NCBI GenBank assembly: GCA_964394085.1
Contig: CAYMWF010000047.1
Location: 1 to 39,036 of the forward strand
Direction: 5' to 3'
Source of the DNA: CAYMWF01 sp964394085 [NCBI: uncultured Gemmatimonadota bacterium]
GTDB lineage: Bacteria; GCA-2686955; CAYMWF01
DNA length: 39,036 bases
Shown: piece by piece, positions 8,130 through 16,733 of the stretch
Layout of the letters: every line of letters begins with the position of its first letter
Position numbering within the stretch: the stretch's first letter is position 1
Translations under genes and position numbers: made by a program
Notes under the pieces: generated by a model
Seen by the model: only the letters and a program-made list of their open reading frames with translations
Database searches by the model: none
Told to the model about the DNA's origin: nothing

Positions 8130-8158
8130 AAAGGGACAGTTCTATTTTTCTCTCTATT
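8130..8158. repeat. Third ggga-cag/T-rich element
   Basis: This element has aaagggacag, then a T-rich run, then ctctctat. It resembles the pair at 5936-6006 in core and polypyrimidine tail. It lies in the 5' region of the CheR gene and is a diverged dispersed copy of the same repeat family. Confidence 0.5.
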
Positions 8159-8221
8159 ATAATCCGAATATCCGGCGACACGCGAAAATTCCGGTCCTCC
8201 GACCTGTTCAGCAGAAAACGA

Positions 8222-8650
8222 TCAGGGGATATATATCTCGAAGCAATCGGGCCTCCCTGAAAGAGGAACGCCGCATGGAAGGCTGTACCCCTCGAGATCT
8301 AAACGACTGGCCCTGTCGAATCTACCGGCGATACTCGGCATTTTGTAATCTACACCGGTAATCCATCCGTATCCCGGCGGGGGCGGAGGCAGAGTACTGA
8401 AATCGATTGTACTGCTCGCGATGTAATTTCTCCAGTCCGTTTCACCGCAAAAATAAAAGGCATCGTATAGCACGAGGTTCCAGTAATCGCCCGGCAGATA
8501 ATAAACGACAAATGTTACGTACCGCCCCGCCCGGAAATTATAATCTTCGGGTGTATACCAGGTCCAGCCTCCCTCAGTCGTCCAGCTGTCAACCCACTCC
8601 GGACCGCTCGAGAATCGAGGCGATTGGGCAGTGGTCTTGTTCGTTTTCAT
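8222..8650 (-). CDS. Hypothetical protein, Trp/Tyr-rich, 142 aa
   Basis: The ATG at 8650 is preceded by aagggg at suitable spacing, supporting a real start. The protein is rich in Trp, Tyr and Gly (EGGWTWYTPEDYNF, VVYYLPGDYWNLVLYD) with a PPPPPGYGW turn. It has two nearby Cys toward the end, no signal peptide and no transmembrane segment. The look is of a beta-sandwich or carbohydrate-interacting fold, but I do not recognise the family. It stands alone on the minus strand between CheR and the histidine phosphatase. Confidence 0.55.
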   Translation of the reverse strand: MKTNKTTAQSPRFSSGPEWVDSWTTEGGWTWYTPEDYNFRAGRYVTFVVYYLPGDYWNLVLYDAFYFCGETDWRNYIASSTIDFSTLPPPPPGYGWITGVDYKMPSIAGRFDRASRLDLEGYSLPCGVPLSGRPDCFEIYIP

Positions 8651-8793
8651 GCCATGCCCCTTTTTTTCGCACCGGAAACGCCTCCAGTTCAGTTTTCAAT
8701 CCTGACGGATCCGTAATCGGTTTTCTGATGTTCTTCACCGGAGTCATCAACCATTCATTCGAAGAATACCTCTTGTCAGGCCGGGCGCCCGTT

Positions 8794-9414
8794 TCATAAA
8801 TGGGAAGTGTCGTTCAGCTTGTTGATTACCCTTTCCCCCCAGTCGTTGACGGTCAGCCTGCTGATACTCGCACAGTCGAACTGGTAAGATATCGATAAAC
8901 CGTGCGCCTCTTCGATCTGCAGCCACCAGTCCACCATGGGAACCATCGCGTTCCCGTGCGAAACCATGAGGAGGATATCTTCTTCCGTCCTTCCGGCGAC
9001 CGCTTCCACGAAGGATACGACCCGATCCATCATGGCCCGCCAGCTTTCGGCTCCTGGATAGGGCACCCAGTCGACCGTCGGCTCCGTAACCGGCGCTTCA
9101 ATCCGCTCGGCCTCCCTGAGGGTCAAGTCTTTCGCAGCTCCGTTGTTCAGTTCCCTCAGCTCCTCGTGGAAACTCGGGCGCACTTGAATATGCCGCGCGA
9201 TGATCTCCGCGGTTCCCCTGGCGCGCAGCAGGTCGCTGCTCAGGAACCGCACGGATCTCCCCGAACAGAGGAGAATGAGAGCCTTGCCCGCTTCTTCGGC
9301 CTGGGCCAGACCGCGCCGGGTTAAAGGGGTGTCGGTCCAGCCGCCGGTAATACCTCTGACGAGATGCTCCGACTCGCCGTGCCGGAGCAATATCAATTCT
9401 CTGGGATTTGTCAT
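8794..9414 (-). CDS. Histidine phosphatase family protein (phosphoglycerate mutase-like)
   Basis: 206 residues from the ATG at 9414. The catalytic RHG motif is LLRHGESEH near the N-terminus; the second catalytic His is in MVSHGNAMV. SSDLLRARGTAEIIA and the ELREL(N) acid motif complete the family pattern. Members are phosphohydrolases acting on small phosphates or phosphoproteins; the substrate here cannot be told. The ATG overlaps the stop of the preceding small frame (atga), suggesting coupled translation. Confidence 0.85.
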   Translation of the reverse strand: MTNPRELILLRHGESEHLVRGITGGWTDTPLTRRGLAQAEEAGKALILLCSGRSVRFLSSDLLRARGTAEIIARHIQVRPSFHEELRELNNGAAKDLTLREAERIEAPVTEPTVDWVPYPGAESWRAMMDRVVSFVEAVAGRTEEDILLMVSHGNAMVPMVDWWLQIEEAHGLSISYQFDCASISRLTVNDWGERVINKLNDTSHL

Positions 9415-9644
9415 TTCTCTATAGCCGGTTCGAGAACAGCGGGGAGTAAATGATCCCCTCTCATCGTTCCCTTTGCCACGACAACGTTGACGCTTTCCGC
9501 CTGCAGATCCTGGAGCCTGGAGATTATCTCGGCATTGCTCATCCACGGCTCGAAACCCGCTCCGGCGAGGCGCGCCGTGTAGGCCCAGTCGGGAAAAGCT
9601 TTCCCCCCGGCCGAACCGTATTCAACTGTCACGGGAGAAATCAT
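9411..9644 (-). CDS. Possible small coupled ORF upstream of the histidine phosphatase
   Basis: A 77-residue frame from the ATG at 9644 ends in an ATGA overlap with the histidine phosphatase start. The peptide looks protein-like (GKAFPDWAYTARLAGAGFEPW, SNAEIISRLQDLQAESVNVVVAKG). The SD is weak. A second ATG frame just upstream (9677, MRSVLLVCGRF) runs into stops at this ATG, so a frameshifted longer gene is possible. No family recognised. Confidence 0.45.
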   Translation of the reverse strand: MISPVTVEYGSAGGKAFPDWAYTARLAGAGFEPWMSNAEIISRLQDLQAESVNVVVAKGTMRGDHLLPAVLEPAIEK

Positions 9645-9734
9645 CAGAAACGGCCGCAGACAAGCAGGACGGATCTCATGATTCAACCTCCATTGAACGG
9701 CCTGTTTAAACGGCATGCACAACCATACACCGAA

Positions 9735-9761
9735 CCGCCCGGCGCTGGCAACGCCGGGCGG
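9735..9761 (-). terminator. Strong GC hairpin downstream of the LVIVD gene
   Basis: A 10-bp perfect stem, ccgcccggcg with cgccgggcgg, and a 7-base loop lie 13 bases past the stop of the minus-strand LVIVD gene. The following minus-strand bases are ttcggtgt, not a full T-tract. It may be a terminator or an mRNA 3'-stabilising hairpin. Confidence 0.55.
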
Positions 9762-9774
9762 GTTCAGCCGGATG

Positions 9775-12318
9775 TTACTCCACCACGTGGAAGAAGAACG
9801 AGTCGTCGTCCTCGATATCGCCGTACTCGTGGTCGCCGACAAAGGCGCGGACCTCGTAAGCGCCCGTATCGAGGCCGGGCGGGACTCCGTTATTGAGGGT
9901 GCCGGATACCGATCCGGTGGCGGGAACGACGATGGTCGTCGGACCCTGGATCGGGCCGAACACCGTGCTGTCGGGAAGGACCGCGTCGATCCAGGCGTCC
10001 ATGGTCGCCGGCGCATCCAGGTGGTTCGTGATCTGGATGTCGTAGGTGATGGTGCCGCCGGTCGCCTGGGGGATCTCGATCGGATCGCCGTGAGGTGTGA
10101 GCTCGACTTCGTAGTCATGGTGATCCACCACTATGAGGCCTTCATCCCAGGTGGTCATGTACGCTAGGCCGTCCGCCGTCTGCAGGTTGGTGGCGCCGGT
10201 GCCCATGTAGTTCCAGCCGACCTGCGTCATGTTCGCGGGATCGGAGATATCGATCACCTTGAGCGTTACGCCGCCCTCGCAGCCGACGAAGATTTTGTCC
10301 TCGAACACGGCCGAGGACAGGACGACGTCGCACAGGGGGGTAGCAAGCTCGAGAGAACCCGCCGGCGCGGGGTTGGCCGGATCGGAGATGTCGTACGCTA
10401 CCACCCGGGTGAGCGTGGTTGTGGAACCCACTTCCGTCTGGTAGTCGAAGACGTAGAGATGGGAACCGTCGAGGATCGGAGGCGCATAGGAGAAAGCGAA
10501 GCCCTCCTCCGGAAGGATCTCAGCAGCCGGGACCGGCTCGCTCGGGTTGCTCACGTCGATGATCGAGAACCGCATCCCGGCCGAGTAGGTCCTCACGGCC
10601 ACGATGTCGTCGAGGACCGCTAGGTCCTGGAAGTTCACGCCCGGGATTTCGAGCCTGCCGACTTCCTCCGGCGCCGAAGGAGTTGTGACTTCTATGACAA
10701 GCAGAGCTCCCGTGTAGTAATCCGCACCATAGATGTATCTGCCGCTTCCTTTCAGATCATAGAGCCAGTTTGCCAAGGGGTAGTCGCAAACCATAACCAG
10801 GGTGTCGGGCCGGGTGGCGTCGAAGACGTGGAGCGAGTATCCGCTCTGCCAGTACACGGCGTAGAGATGATCGTCGAGGAAGGCGAGCTGGTTGTAGTAC
10901 GGGGTGTTGGAGGCGATGTCGTCCGGCGGCGGCAGCTCGACCCCGCCCAGCTCTTCAGGGGAATCGGGGTCGGCTGTGTCGACGATCCAGATACCCCGGT
11001 AGTTGTCGGCGACGTAAGCGTGGCCGTTGGCGATCTCGAGATCCAGGTAGGATCCGCCCAGCTCCTGGTAACCGACGAATGCAGGAGCCAGGGGGTCCGA
11101 AATATCAGCAACGGCGAGTCCGAGCCCCCAGTCCGCGACATACGCCCGACCACCGTCCACCACGAGATTCGTGGAGTTCCGGACGGTTGTCAGGTTGGCG
11201 GCCACGGCCGGTGCGGTGGAGTCGGCGACATCGAAAACCGTAACGAGCCCGTCGTCGTCGTTGGCCGAGTATGCATAGTTCCCCTGAACGGCCATGTCCG
11301 CATAATATCCTCCCCACGGGACATTAGCGATTATCGCGGGGTTTATGGGGTCTGAGTAGTCTGAAACGGCGAAGTCCCCGCCGTTGCAGTAGACCAGGTC
11401 CCGCTGGCGGCCCAGAGACTCCAGATACCCGCCGATATACATGTAGGCCTTCACGACCGGGAACTCGGGCACGGTGACGTCGAGGGTCCAGGTTCCAGCC
11501 GAGTCGAGGAGATAGATGTAGGAACCGGATAGAACCAGGTCCGCCAGCCGGCTGTTCACGATGGTGAAAACGCTCGCGTTCACCGGCTCGGCCGGCACGC
11601 TCACATCGATGACCCACAGCTCGCCGTAGGTGAGAGCGCCCCATCCGGGATAGACGTTGCCGCATATATAGACGTAGCCGTCCTGCACGGCCATGGAGCG
11701 CCACCAGATCTCGAGGCTGAAAGGATCGTCGAGGGTGGCGATGAGCTCGGGGCTTTCAGGAACCGACACGTCGATCACCTGCAGCCGCGAAGGCCAGGTG
11801 GCGATGTAGGCGAAGCCGCCGCTTACGGCGATGGTTCCTATCTCCTCGGGAACCTCGATGCGGCCGACTTCGACGGGATTGTCCTCATCGGCGGCGTCGA
11901 AGATGACGAGCCAGCGGCCGGCGCTGCTGTATATGTAACCGCCCTCCTTGACGAGGCCGCCCCAGGGAGGGCCGAGGCGGAGGGAACGGGAGAGCTCTTC
12001 GAGGCGGTGATCTTCCCTGGCGGTATTCATCGACGGAAGGTCGCCGCTCCTGATGCTGAAGATCCCGCCGGTCCCCTGCGAGAGAGCGTGGCGCTCTGAC
12101 AGGACGTCAATCCCGCTCAGGTTATCGATGCGGGGCGAACCCGACGGATCCTGCGCGGCGAACACCGGGGCTGTGGAGGCCGGGGCGGCGATCAGAACGA
12201 ATGTCAGCAGCATACTCAAGCAATACCACCGCATCTGCCGGCGCGAGGGTTTGTATATCGATGTTTTCTGCTTTTTGCGTCGTGATGTTCGACATATCTT
12301 CGGCATCGGGTTTCTCAT
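9775..12318 (-). CDS. Secreted LVIVD-repeat beta-propeller protein
   Basis: About 847 residues. The ATG at 12318 is picked because aaggagg sits 6 bases upstream; the frame's earlier Met lacks this. The N-terminus is a long basic region then a hydrophobic stretch (MRWYCLSMLLTFVLIAAPAS) with likely cleavage near PVFAAQ. The body is about 14 repeats with the LVIVD core (for example LQVIDVSVPESPE, LWVIDVSVPAEPV, IWIVDTADPDSPE, LKVIDISDPANM) and G.AYVA strands. This is the COG5276/LVIVD family, predicted to build one or two beta-propellers on the cell surface. The last ~85 residues form a beta-sandwich like the tails at 1569-1809 and 4085-5830. No enzymatic motif is evident. Confidence 0.88.
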   Translation of the reverse strand: MRNPMPKICRTSRRKKQKTSIYKPSRRQMRWYCLSMLLTFVLIAAPASTAPVFAAQDPSGSPRIDNLSGIDVLSERHALSQGTGGIFSIRSGDLPSMNTAREDHRLEELSRSLRLGPPWGGLVKEGGYIYSSAGRWLVIFDAADEDNPVEVGRIEVPEEIGTIAVSGGFAYIATWPSRLQVIDVSVPESPELIATLDDPFSLEIWWRSMAVQDGYVYICGNVYPGWGALTYGELWVIDVSVPAEPVNASVFTIVNSRLADLVLSGSYIYLLDSAGTWTLDVTVPEFPVVKAYMYIGGYLESLGRQRDLVYCNGGDFAVSDYSDPINPAIIANVPWGGYYADMAVQGNYAYSANDDDGLVTVFDVADSTAPAVAANLTTVRNSTNLVVDGGRAYVADWGLGLAVADISDPLAPAFVGYQELGGSYLDLEIANGHAYVADNYRGIWIVDTADPDSPEELGGVELPPPDDIASNTPYYNQLAFLDDHLYAVYWQSGYSLHVFDATRPDTLVMVCDYPLANWLYDLKGSGRYIYGADYYTGALLVIEVTTPSAPEEVGRLEIPGVNFQDLAVLDDIVAVRTYSAGMRFSIIDVSNPSEPVPAAEILPEEGFAFSYAPPILDGSHLYVFDYQTEVGSTTTLTRVVAYDISDPANPAPAGSLELATPLCDVVLSSAVFEDKIFVGCEGGVTLKVIDISDPANMTQVGWNYMGTGATNLQTADGLAYMTTWDEGLIVVDHHDYEVELTPHGDPIEIPQATGGTITYDIQITNHLDAPATMDAWIDAVLPDSTVFGPIQGPTTIVVPATGSVSGTLNNGVPPGLDTGAYEVRAFVGDHEYGDIEDDDSFFFHVVE

Positions 12319-12648
12319 CGGGAGCCTCCTTGTATCACTCCGGGGTTCGACGGTTTCTCTTGGCTCGGCTTTCATTTGAAAATTATACTTGTGCCCCGAC
12401 AGCTATGCAACATTTTTTAAGGGATTCTCCCCGCGAGATCCGATATCCCGGCTCTATCTGCTATGTAAGACTGAAACCTGAATGATAGCGGTGGTGTCAA
12501 GGCGGGCGCGACAGGTGCTGAAGCAGGCGGTGTGACAGGAAAGCTCGCAGGTTGCCGCCGCGGTCAGCCGGCGGGCTCACCGGAGAGCTCGAAGTAGTAC
12601 GCCACGAACTCCATAGCGTCATCGGTGTCTTCGAAGTATTCCTCGTGG
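12319..12648. other. Intergenic region with a possible gene remnant
   Basis: 330 bases upstream of the LVIVD gene. A TTGACA (minus strand, 12500-12495) could be a -35 box for that gene, but no good -10 follows at 17-18 bases. The minus-strand frame ending in TGA at 12564-12566 reads a protein-like acidic peptide; see the separate entry. Confidence 0.4.
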
Positions 12649-12660
12649 TCATTCCGGATC
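12564..12660 (-). pseudogene. Possible C-terminal remnant or out-of-frame tail
   Basis: The minus-strand frame reads NDHEEYFEDTDDAMEFVAYYFE, ending SGEPAG and a stop at 12564-12566. It overlaps the 3' end of the alpha/beta hydrolase gene in a different frame. The composition is strongly protein-like, but it lacks a start and an SD. It could be the remnant of a gene displaced by the hydrolase, or chance. Low confidence. Confidence 0.25.
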
Positions 12661-13668
12661 GGTTTTCATCAGGAAATCAAGAACCTTTTTATTCACCAAT
12701 TCCGCCTGCACGAGCGTTAAATCGTGGCCGGCGCCGGGTATAATCCCGGTCTGTATCTGTGGGGCTATCGTATTCAGACGTTCAACCGCTTTCTTTGCGG
12801 GATACAGCTTCTCGTTCTCACCGACTAAAAAGAGCGTCGGCACCTTTATACGCTGCAGCTCGGCATCCGTTAATACGGTCGGTGTAACCGGCATCCGGAA
12901 TTTGAAGCATTTCAGACCCATCATTGCATCGTCGACCAGTTCATCCAGCTGCTTCAAGCTGGCTTCATCATTCTTTTCCAGTAAATCCTCAAAGAGCCAC
13001 TCGACCATGAATCTCTTCATGAACCAGCGACACGGTACGGCTGACAGAATCCCGCGCCACGCCCATTCACCCGGGAATTCAAACAAAGTGGCCGCGGGAG
13101 CAATCCATACCGCCTTGTTCAGCCTTTCTGGATGATTCAGTGTGTATTGACTTGTCAGCCAGCCGCCGAACGAGAGGCCCGCCAGGTTCAGATCGTCTCC
13201 CAGGTCAAGAGTTGTGAACAGCTCATCGAGCCAGTTCACCATATCTTCGGAGCTTTTTATATTTCGCGTATTCACACTGCGACCGAAGTCGTAAATGTTG
13301 TCTACCGCATATACCCTGCGTTGTCCGGATAGCGCTTTTATATTCGGGAGCCAGACCAGAGATGACGCACTCGTCGAAGGCAGCAGTACCAGCGGGGAGC
13401 CAATCACAGGTCCGCTTATGCGAATAAAAGTCTCCCCATAGGATGTTGTTACCGTTCTGGATTCCGAAGTCACGGGCCATTCCCGGGCCCTCGTATCATA
13501 ATATTCTAAATATCGTTCTTTTGCTTTAACTGATTTAAACGGATAGTATTCAGGCACTTCCGCCATATCCGTCTCAGAAAACAGTGATATCAAAAACCAT
13601 GAAAAAGCGGCAATGACTATAATCGAAATTGCGCCCAGTCCTGTAAACAGCTTTTTCAGATTCGACAT
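12649..13668 (-). CDS. Membrane-anchored alpha/beta hydrolase
   Basis: 339 residues. An N-terminal hydrophobic helix (LGAISIIVIAAFSWFLISLF) acts as a signal anchor. The nucleophile elbow is GLSFGGW (Gly-x-Ser-x-Gly) near residue 165, the acid is probably in the LVGENEKLY loop, and the catalytic His is in GAGHDLTL. This is the classic alpha/beta hydrolase order. Substrates of such proteins include esters, lactones and peroxides; nothing here selects one. The AT-richer sequence than its neighbours hints at different ancestry. Start ATG at 13668. Confidence 0.85.
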   Translation of the reverse strand: MSNLKKLFTGLGAISIIVIAAFSWFLISLFSETDMAEVPEYYPFKSVKAKERYLEYYDTRAREWPVTSESRTVTTSYGETFIRISGPVIGSPLVLLPSTSASSLVWLPNIKALSGQRRVYAVDNIYDFGRSVNTRNIKSSEDMVNWLDELFTTLDLGDDLNLAGLSFGGWLTSQYTLNHPERLNKAVWIAPAATLFEFPGEWAWRGILSAVPCRWFMKRFMVEWLFEDLLEKNDEASLKQLDELVDDAMMGLKCFKFRMPVTPTVLTDAELQRIKVPTLFLVGENEKLYPAKKAVERLNTIAPQIQTGIIPGAGHDLTLVQAELVNKKVLDFLMKTDPE

Positions 13669-13717
13669 ATTACGCGGAGTGCAATCTTTCTGCTTTCACG
13701 ATTATGCAATTACCGGC

Positions 13718-13807
13718 TCACAGGCGTCGCGTATCCTCGATGATGAACAGTTTCAGCGACGTGAACAGGTCGTTTCCCATTCTCTGTACGATATCGGTCT
13801 CAACCGT
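13718..13807 (-). other. Out-of-frame coding-like tail of the QueG-like gene
   Basis: Just past the QueG-like stop, the minus strand in another frame reads TVETDIVQRMGNDLFTSLKL, then FIIEDTRRL and a stop at 13718-13720. It is protein-like and begins exactly where the upstream gene ends. It may be a C-terminal tail separated by a frameshift (mutation or assembly error), or a mini-ORF from the internal ATG. Confidence 0.3.
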
Positions 13808-14567
13808 TGGGTATATTCAACGGACATGCCTTCAGGCATTCGAGACATTCATAGCTGCTGTGATCGTCAACAGCGGTCGTGTTGAGCAGAGTTTCAATGG
13901 AGACCGAGCTTCGGATCGATTCATCTTCAGCCAGATGCGACAGCAGCGGACTCGAATTCGCATGCCTCAGGCACAGGCGATGGTCCACCCGCCCTGTCGG
14001 ATCAATGGCGTCAACCGGACAAACATCCTGACAATCGGTGCAGTTCTCTGGACAGAGGTCCTCCGAGGACATCTCGTGGGGCTCGAGAGGTACTGAAGTG
14101 ACGACGCCGCCGACCAGCAGAAGGGTGCCGTGCCGCCGGCTTCCGAGCAGACCGCTCCTGGTCAACCTGCCAAGCCCGGCGCGCTCCGCCCAGTAGACAA
14201 GCGGCACGGTTCCCCAGTACTTCCCGGAGTTACGCTTCCAGGGGAAACAGCTGTATACGGGACACGCCAAAAAACCCTCCTGCTCCAGAAAGATCGATAA
14301 ACGATCAGCTGCGGCGTCGAGGCGCCTGTAGCCCATGCCGCAGTATCGCCAGTAAATCCAGCGGCTGTCACGCTGCGAAAAGACGATCCCCCTGGGAACA
14401 GGCACTGTAAAACAGATTACGGAACTGGCGCCCTTCAGAAGCGACAGGGGAGAGAAGTCTTCGGGAACCCCTGGAATAGATGCGGCTGAGGCGATTCCAA
14501 CGGTGGGGATACCGCAGTTCTCGAGGAGGGCGTTGATTGATTTCTCGATAGAGTCGGGGTGAGGCAC
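13800..14567 (-). CDS. QueG-like 4Fe-4S protein (epoxyqueuosine reductase/reductive dehalogenase-like)
   Basis: About 255 residues from a GTG at 14567 (agga about 9 bases upstream); an ATG at 14615 is an alternative. The first ferredoxin cluster is CPENCTDCQDVCP (Cys172, 176, 179, 183 from the GTG) and the second CLECLKACP (Cys241, 244, 248), with an extra Cys near 199. AERAGLGRLTRSGLL matches the cobalamin-side AGLGWIGKN segment of QueG. QueG reduces epoxyqueuosine in tRNA; this protein is shorter and lacks the C-terminal HEAT region, so it is a relative of unknown substrate. It overlaps or abuts the methyltransferase gene upstream, suggesting an operon. Confidence 0.78.
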   Translation of the reverse strand: MPHPDSIEKSINALLENCGIPTVGIASAASIPGVPEDFSPLSLLKGASSVICFTVPVPRGIVFSQRDSRWIYWRYCGMGYRRLDAAADRLSIFLEQEGFLACPVYSCFPWKRNSGKYWGTVPLVYWAERAGLGRLTRSGLLGSRRHGTLLLVGGVVTSVPLEPHEMSSEDLCPENCTDCQDVCPVDAIDPTGRVDHRLCLRHANSSPLLSHLAEDESIRSSVSIETLLNTTAVDDHSSYECLECLKACPLNIPNG

Positions 14568-14589
14568 GGCTGCACATCCTGTTGAGTAT

Positions 14590-15441
14590 TTACATACCGG
14601 GCCGGCGGTTTCCATCCGGTAAAGATTCTCCCGGATCGGAACCGGCCGCCCGATCCGACAGGCTCGGACCTGATTCCTGTCTTGTTGACCGATCGCGGTC
14701 ACAGACCACGAGTCTGTAACCCAAATCCAGGCTCCGGACCTCGAGCAGATCTCCGTACTTCCGCTCCCATTCGCCGCTGTCCAGATCGCGCTCGAGTTTT
14801 TTCAGACCGTCCGCAACATTTCCTATCCGCTCAAACGTGGAGATGGCTTTCCTCACACCTGAATCAAGGTAAGCTTCGGGCCGGCGCCAATACGCGCACA
14901 TGAAACCATCCGTACAATCATGCGGCAGCTCCACGGTTTCCACGATCGTCTCCCCGAGGATCTCATCCAGTTCATCCAGAGTCGGGAAGAGCTGCATGTC
15001 GACGCCGCGGATCTCCGGTATGTAATCCTCCAGCCAGAAATCGCTGCCGTAGCCGATCCAGGTGAGTAAAACGATTTTGCCCCTGGTCACCCGGATGATT
15101 TCTCTGAGCCCCTTCTGTATGTCCGACCAGTGGTGAATGGTCAGGACCGCCATCGCTGCGTCGAACCGGCAGGTGCGGAAAGGCAACTCTTCTGCATGCC
15201 CTCTTACGAGCGTCGCCGTCGATTCGGAGCGAAGCGAAATCATCTCATCCGACGGCTCTACTGCAACGACCTCACACCCGCCGGGCTCATAGGAGCCGAT
15301 CCCGGCGCCCACGTTCAACACCCGCCTCGCACCGTTCAGATGGGCCCATATAGAGGAAGCAATTCTCGGATCCGGCCGGCGGTGCTTCTTGTATTTCTCA
15401 GCGAGCAGATCGTAGTCCACAGGCGCCTGATCGCCAATCAT
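14590..15441 (-). CDS. Class I SAM-dependent methyltransferase (UbiE/Methyltransf_11-like)
   Basis: 283 residues. Motif I VLNVGAGIGSYEP is near residue 41, the motif II acid is in VVAVEPSDEM, and motif IV-like FDAAMAVLTIHHW follows. After the Rossmann core is a family-variable C-terminal part. The last ~30 residues (from about RSTRQESGPS) are low-complexity and poorly conserved in character. The ATG at 15441 overlaps the stop of the NimA-like gene (atga, 4 bases), a sign of coupled translation. Substrate unknown. Confidence 0.85.
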   Translation of the reverse strand: MIGDQAPVDYDLLAEKYKKHRRPDPRIASSIWAHLNGARRVLNVGAGIGSYEPGGCEVVAVEPSDEMISLRSESTATLVRGHAEELPFRTCRFDAAMAVLTIHHWSDIQKGLREIIRVTRGKIVLLTWIGYGSDFWLEDYIPEIRGVDMQLFPTLDELDEILGETIVETVELPHDCTDGFMCAYWRRPEAYLDSGVRKAISTFERIGNVADGLKKLERDLDSGEWERKYGDLLEVRSLDLGYRLVVCDRDRSTRQESGPSLSDRAAGSDPGESLPDGNRRPGM

Positions 15442-15899
15442 GGTCGCGCCTTTCCGGAAATATGCTGGATTTGGATTCGGAACACTCTGGTCATCTGCGA
15501 CTCGCGGCTTATATATTCCTCGCCTTCCTCGAAAAAATCGGGCGAGTATTTTTCGACCAGCATCATGAGCGCTTCGGCTCTTTCGTCCTCCGGTACCTCG
15601 GTTGCCGTCCCGAACACGACTGTGCTTTCGTATTTCGTGGCGAATTCGGACGGCAGCAGTTCGGTGTTCCCCACGACGCAGAATGAGACTCTCGGGTTGA
15701 ATTCAATATTATCGAGCTTGTGCCCGGAGATCGCGCAATGGAAATAGATGCTGTCGTCCCGGAGCACGTAATTCACGGGTACGCCGTAGGGCCGGCCGTC
15801 CGGTCCGGAGGTTGAAAGTACTCCATATTCACCGCCCGCAAGAATTTTCAACGCCGCTGATCGACCAATCGCCCTGTCGGATCTTCGCATCGGTTTCAT
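15438..15899 (-). CDS. Pyridoxamine 5'-phosphate oxidase family protein (NimA-like)
   Basis: 153 residues from the ATG at 15899; other in-frame Met codons lie nearby and the SD is weak. The sequence follows the NimA/FMN split-barrel pattern: MRRSDRAI, GEYGVLSTSGPDGRPYGVPVN, IYFHCAISGHKLDNI, VSFCVVGNTELLPSEFATKY and ESTVVFGTATEV. Such proteins bind FMN; some reduce nitroimidazoles and most have unknown substrates. It is first of a three-gene minus-strand run with the methyltransferase and the QueG-like protein. Confidence 0.87.
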   Translation of the reverse strand: MKPMRRSDRAIGRSAALKILAGGEYGVLSTSGPDGRPYGVPVNYVLRDDSIYFHCAISGHKLDNIEFNPRVSFCVVGNTELLPSEFATKYESTVVFGTATEVPEDERAEALMMLVEKYSPDFFEEGEEYISRESQMTRVFRIQIQHISGKARP

Positions 15900-16018
15900 T
15901 CTTGATCTCACTCGCAGTTCACGACGCTAACCGGGTGCCGGGTGCGTTTTGAGACACCCCTTCGTCAGCATTAATTCGTTGTAAGAAAATTCTATCACTA
16001 TAAAAAAATTGCCGGCAC

Positions 16019-16711
16019 TCAAAGCAACTCGTCCAATGACTCGATGACGAAATCGGCAAAAGGCTTTCGCTCGGGAATGAGGTTCGGATAATACTCACCG
16101 ATTATTTCGATTGTCATTACCGTTGTGAGCCCGCAGGCCCTGGCGCCCTGAAGCTCGCTGCCGCCGCCGTCGCCGACAAACACGACATCGGCCGCATCCG
16201 CCCCGCAGGCTTCCAGCGCGGCCTGGTAAGCCCCGGGCTCCGGCTTGATGTGCCCGATGTCGCAGCTGAACAGCGCCTTCGAAAAGAGAGGCGCAAAGGG
16301 GGATTCGTGCCAGCCCCTCTTTTCCATCGCGTCGGCATTGCTCAGCAGGATCATCCTGTGCCCTCTTTCATGGAGGCGGCGGATAACATCGATTCTTCCG
16401 GCGGGAGGCGTTGCCAGGCATTCGCGAAAACGAGCCGCCCGCACGATTGCAGCTTCTTCGATTACGGCTTCGGATATGGCCGGATTGTACCTGCGGGCCA
16501 GCTCCCGGATAATCGATTTGTCATCTTGACGGTTAAACCTGAGCCGATCCTCGGAGGATTCCCAGAGTAGCCTGTTCCAGTCATCCTCGGGCATTCCAAG
16601 TATGTCGCTCGTCTTCCTGCCGGCCGTCCCGTCGGACTTGAAACTGACGAGTGTATGGAAGAGGTCGAAAATGATTGCCCTGGAACCCGCTATGGTCTCG
16701 GATAAAATCAT
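16019..16711 (-). CDS. HAD-superfamily hydrolase (subfamily IA)
   Basis: 230 residues. Motif I is IIFDLFHTLV, so the second acidic residue of the usual DxD is Phe, as in haloacid-dehalogenase-like members rather than typical phosphatases. Motif II is MILLSNAD, the motif III Lys is in GHIKPEPGAYQAAL, and motif IV is VVFVGDGGGSELQGA. A helical cap lies between motifs I and II. It probably acts on a small phosphorylated or halogenated metabolite. Isolated minus-strand gene with a weak SD. Confidence 0.85.
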   Translation of the reverse strand: MILSETIAGSRAIIFDLFHTLVSFKSDGTAGRKTSDILGMPEDDWNRLLWESSEDRLRFNRQDDKSIIRELARRYNPAISEAVIEEAAIVRAARFRECLATPPAGRIDVIRRLHERGHRMILLSNADAMEKRGWHESPFAPLFSKALFSCDIGHIKPEPGAYQAALEACGADAADVVFVGDGGGSELQGARACGLTTVMTIEIIGEYYPNLIPERKPFADFVIESLDELL

Positions 16712-16733
16712 CTTCTATTTGCGGTATTGAAGG

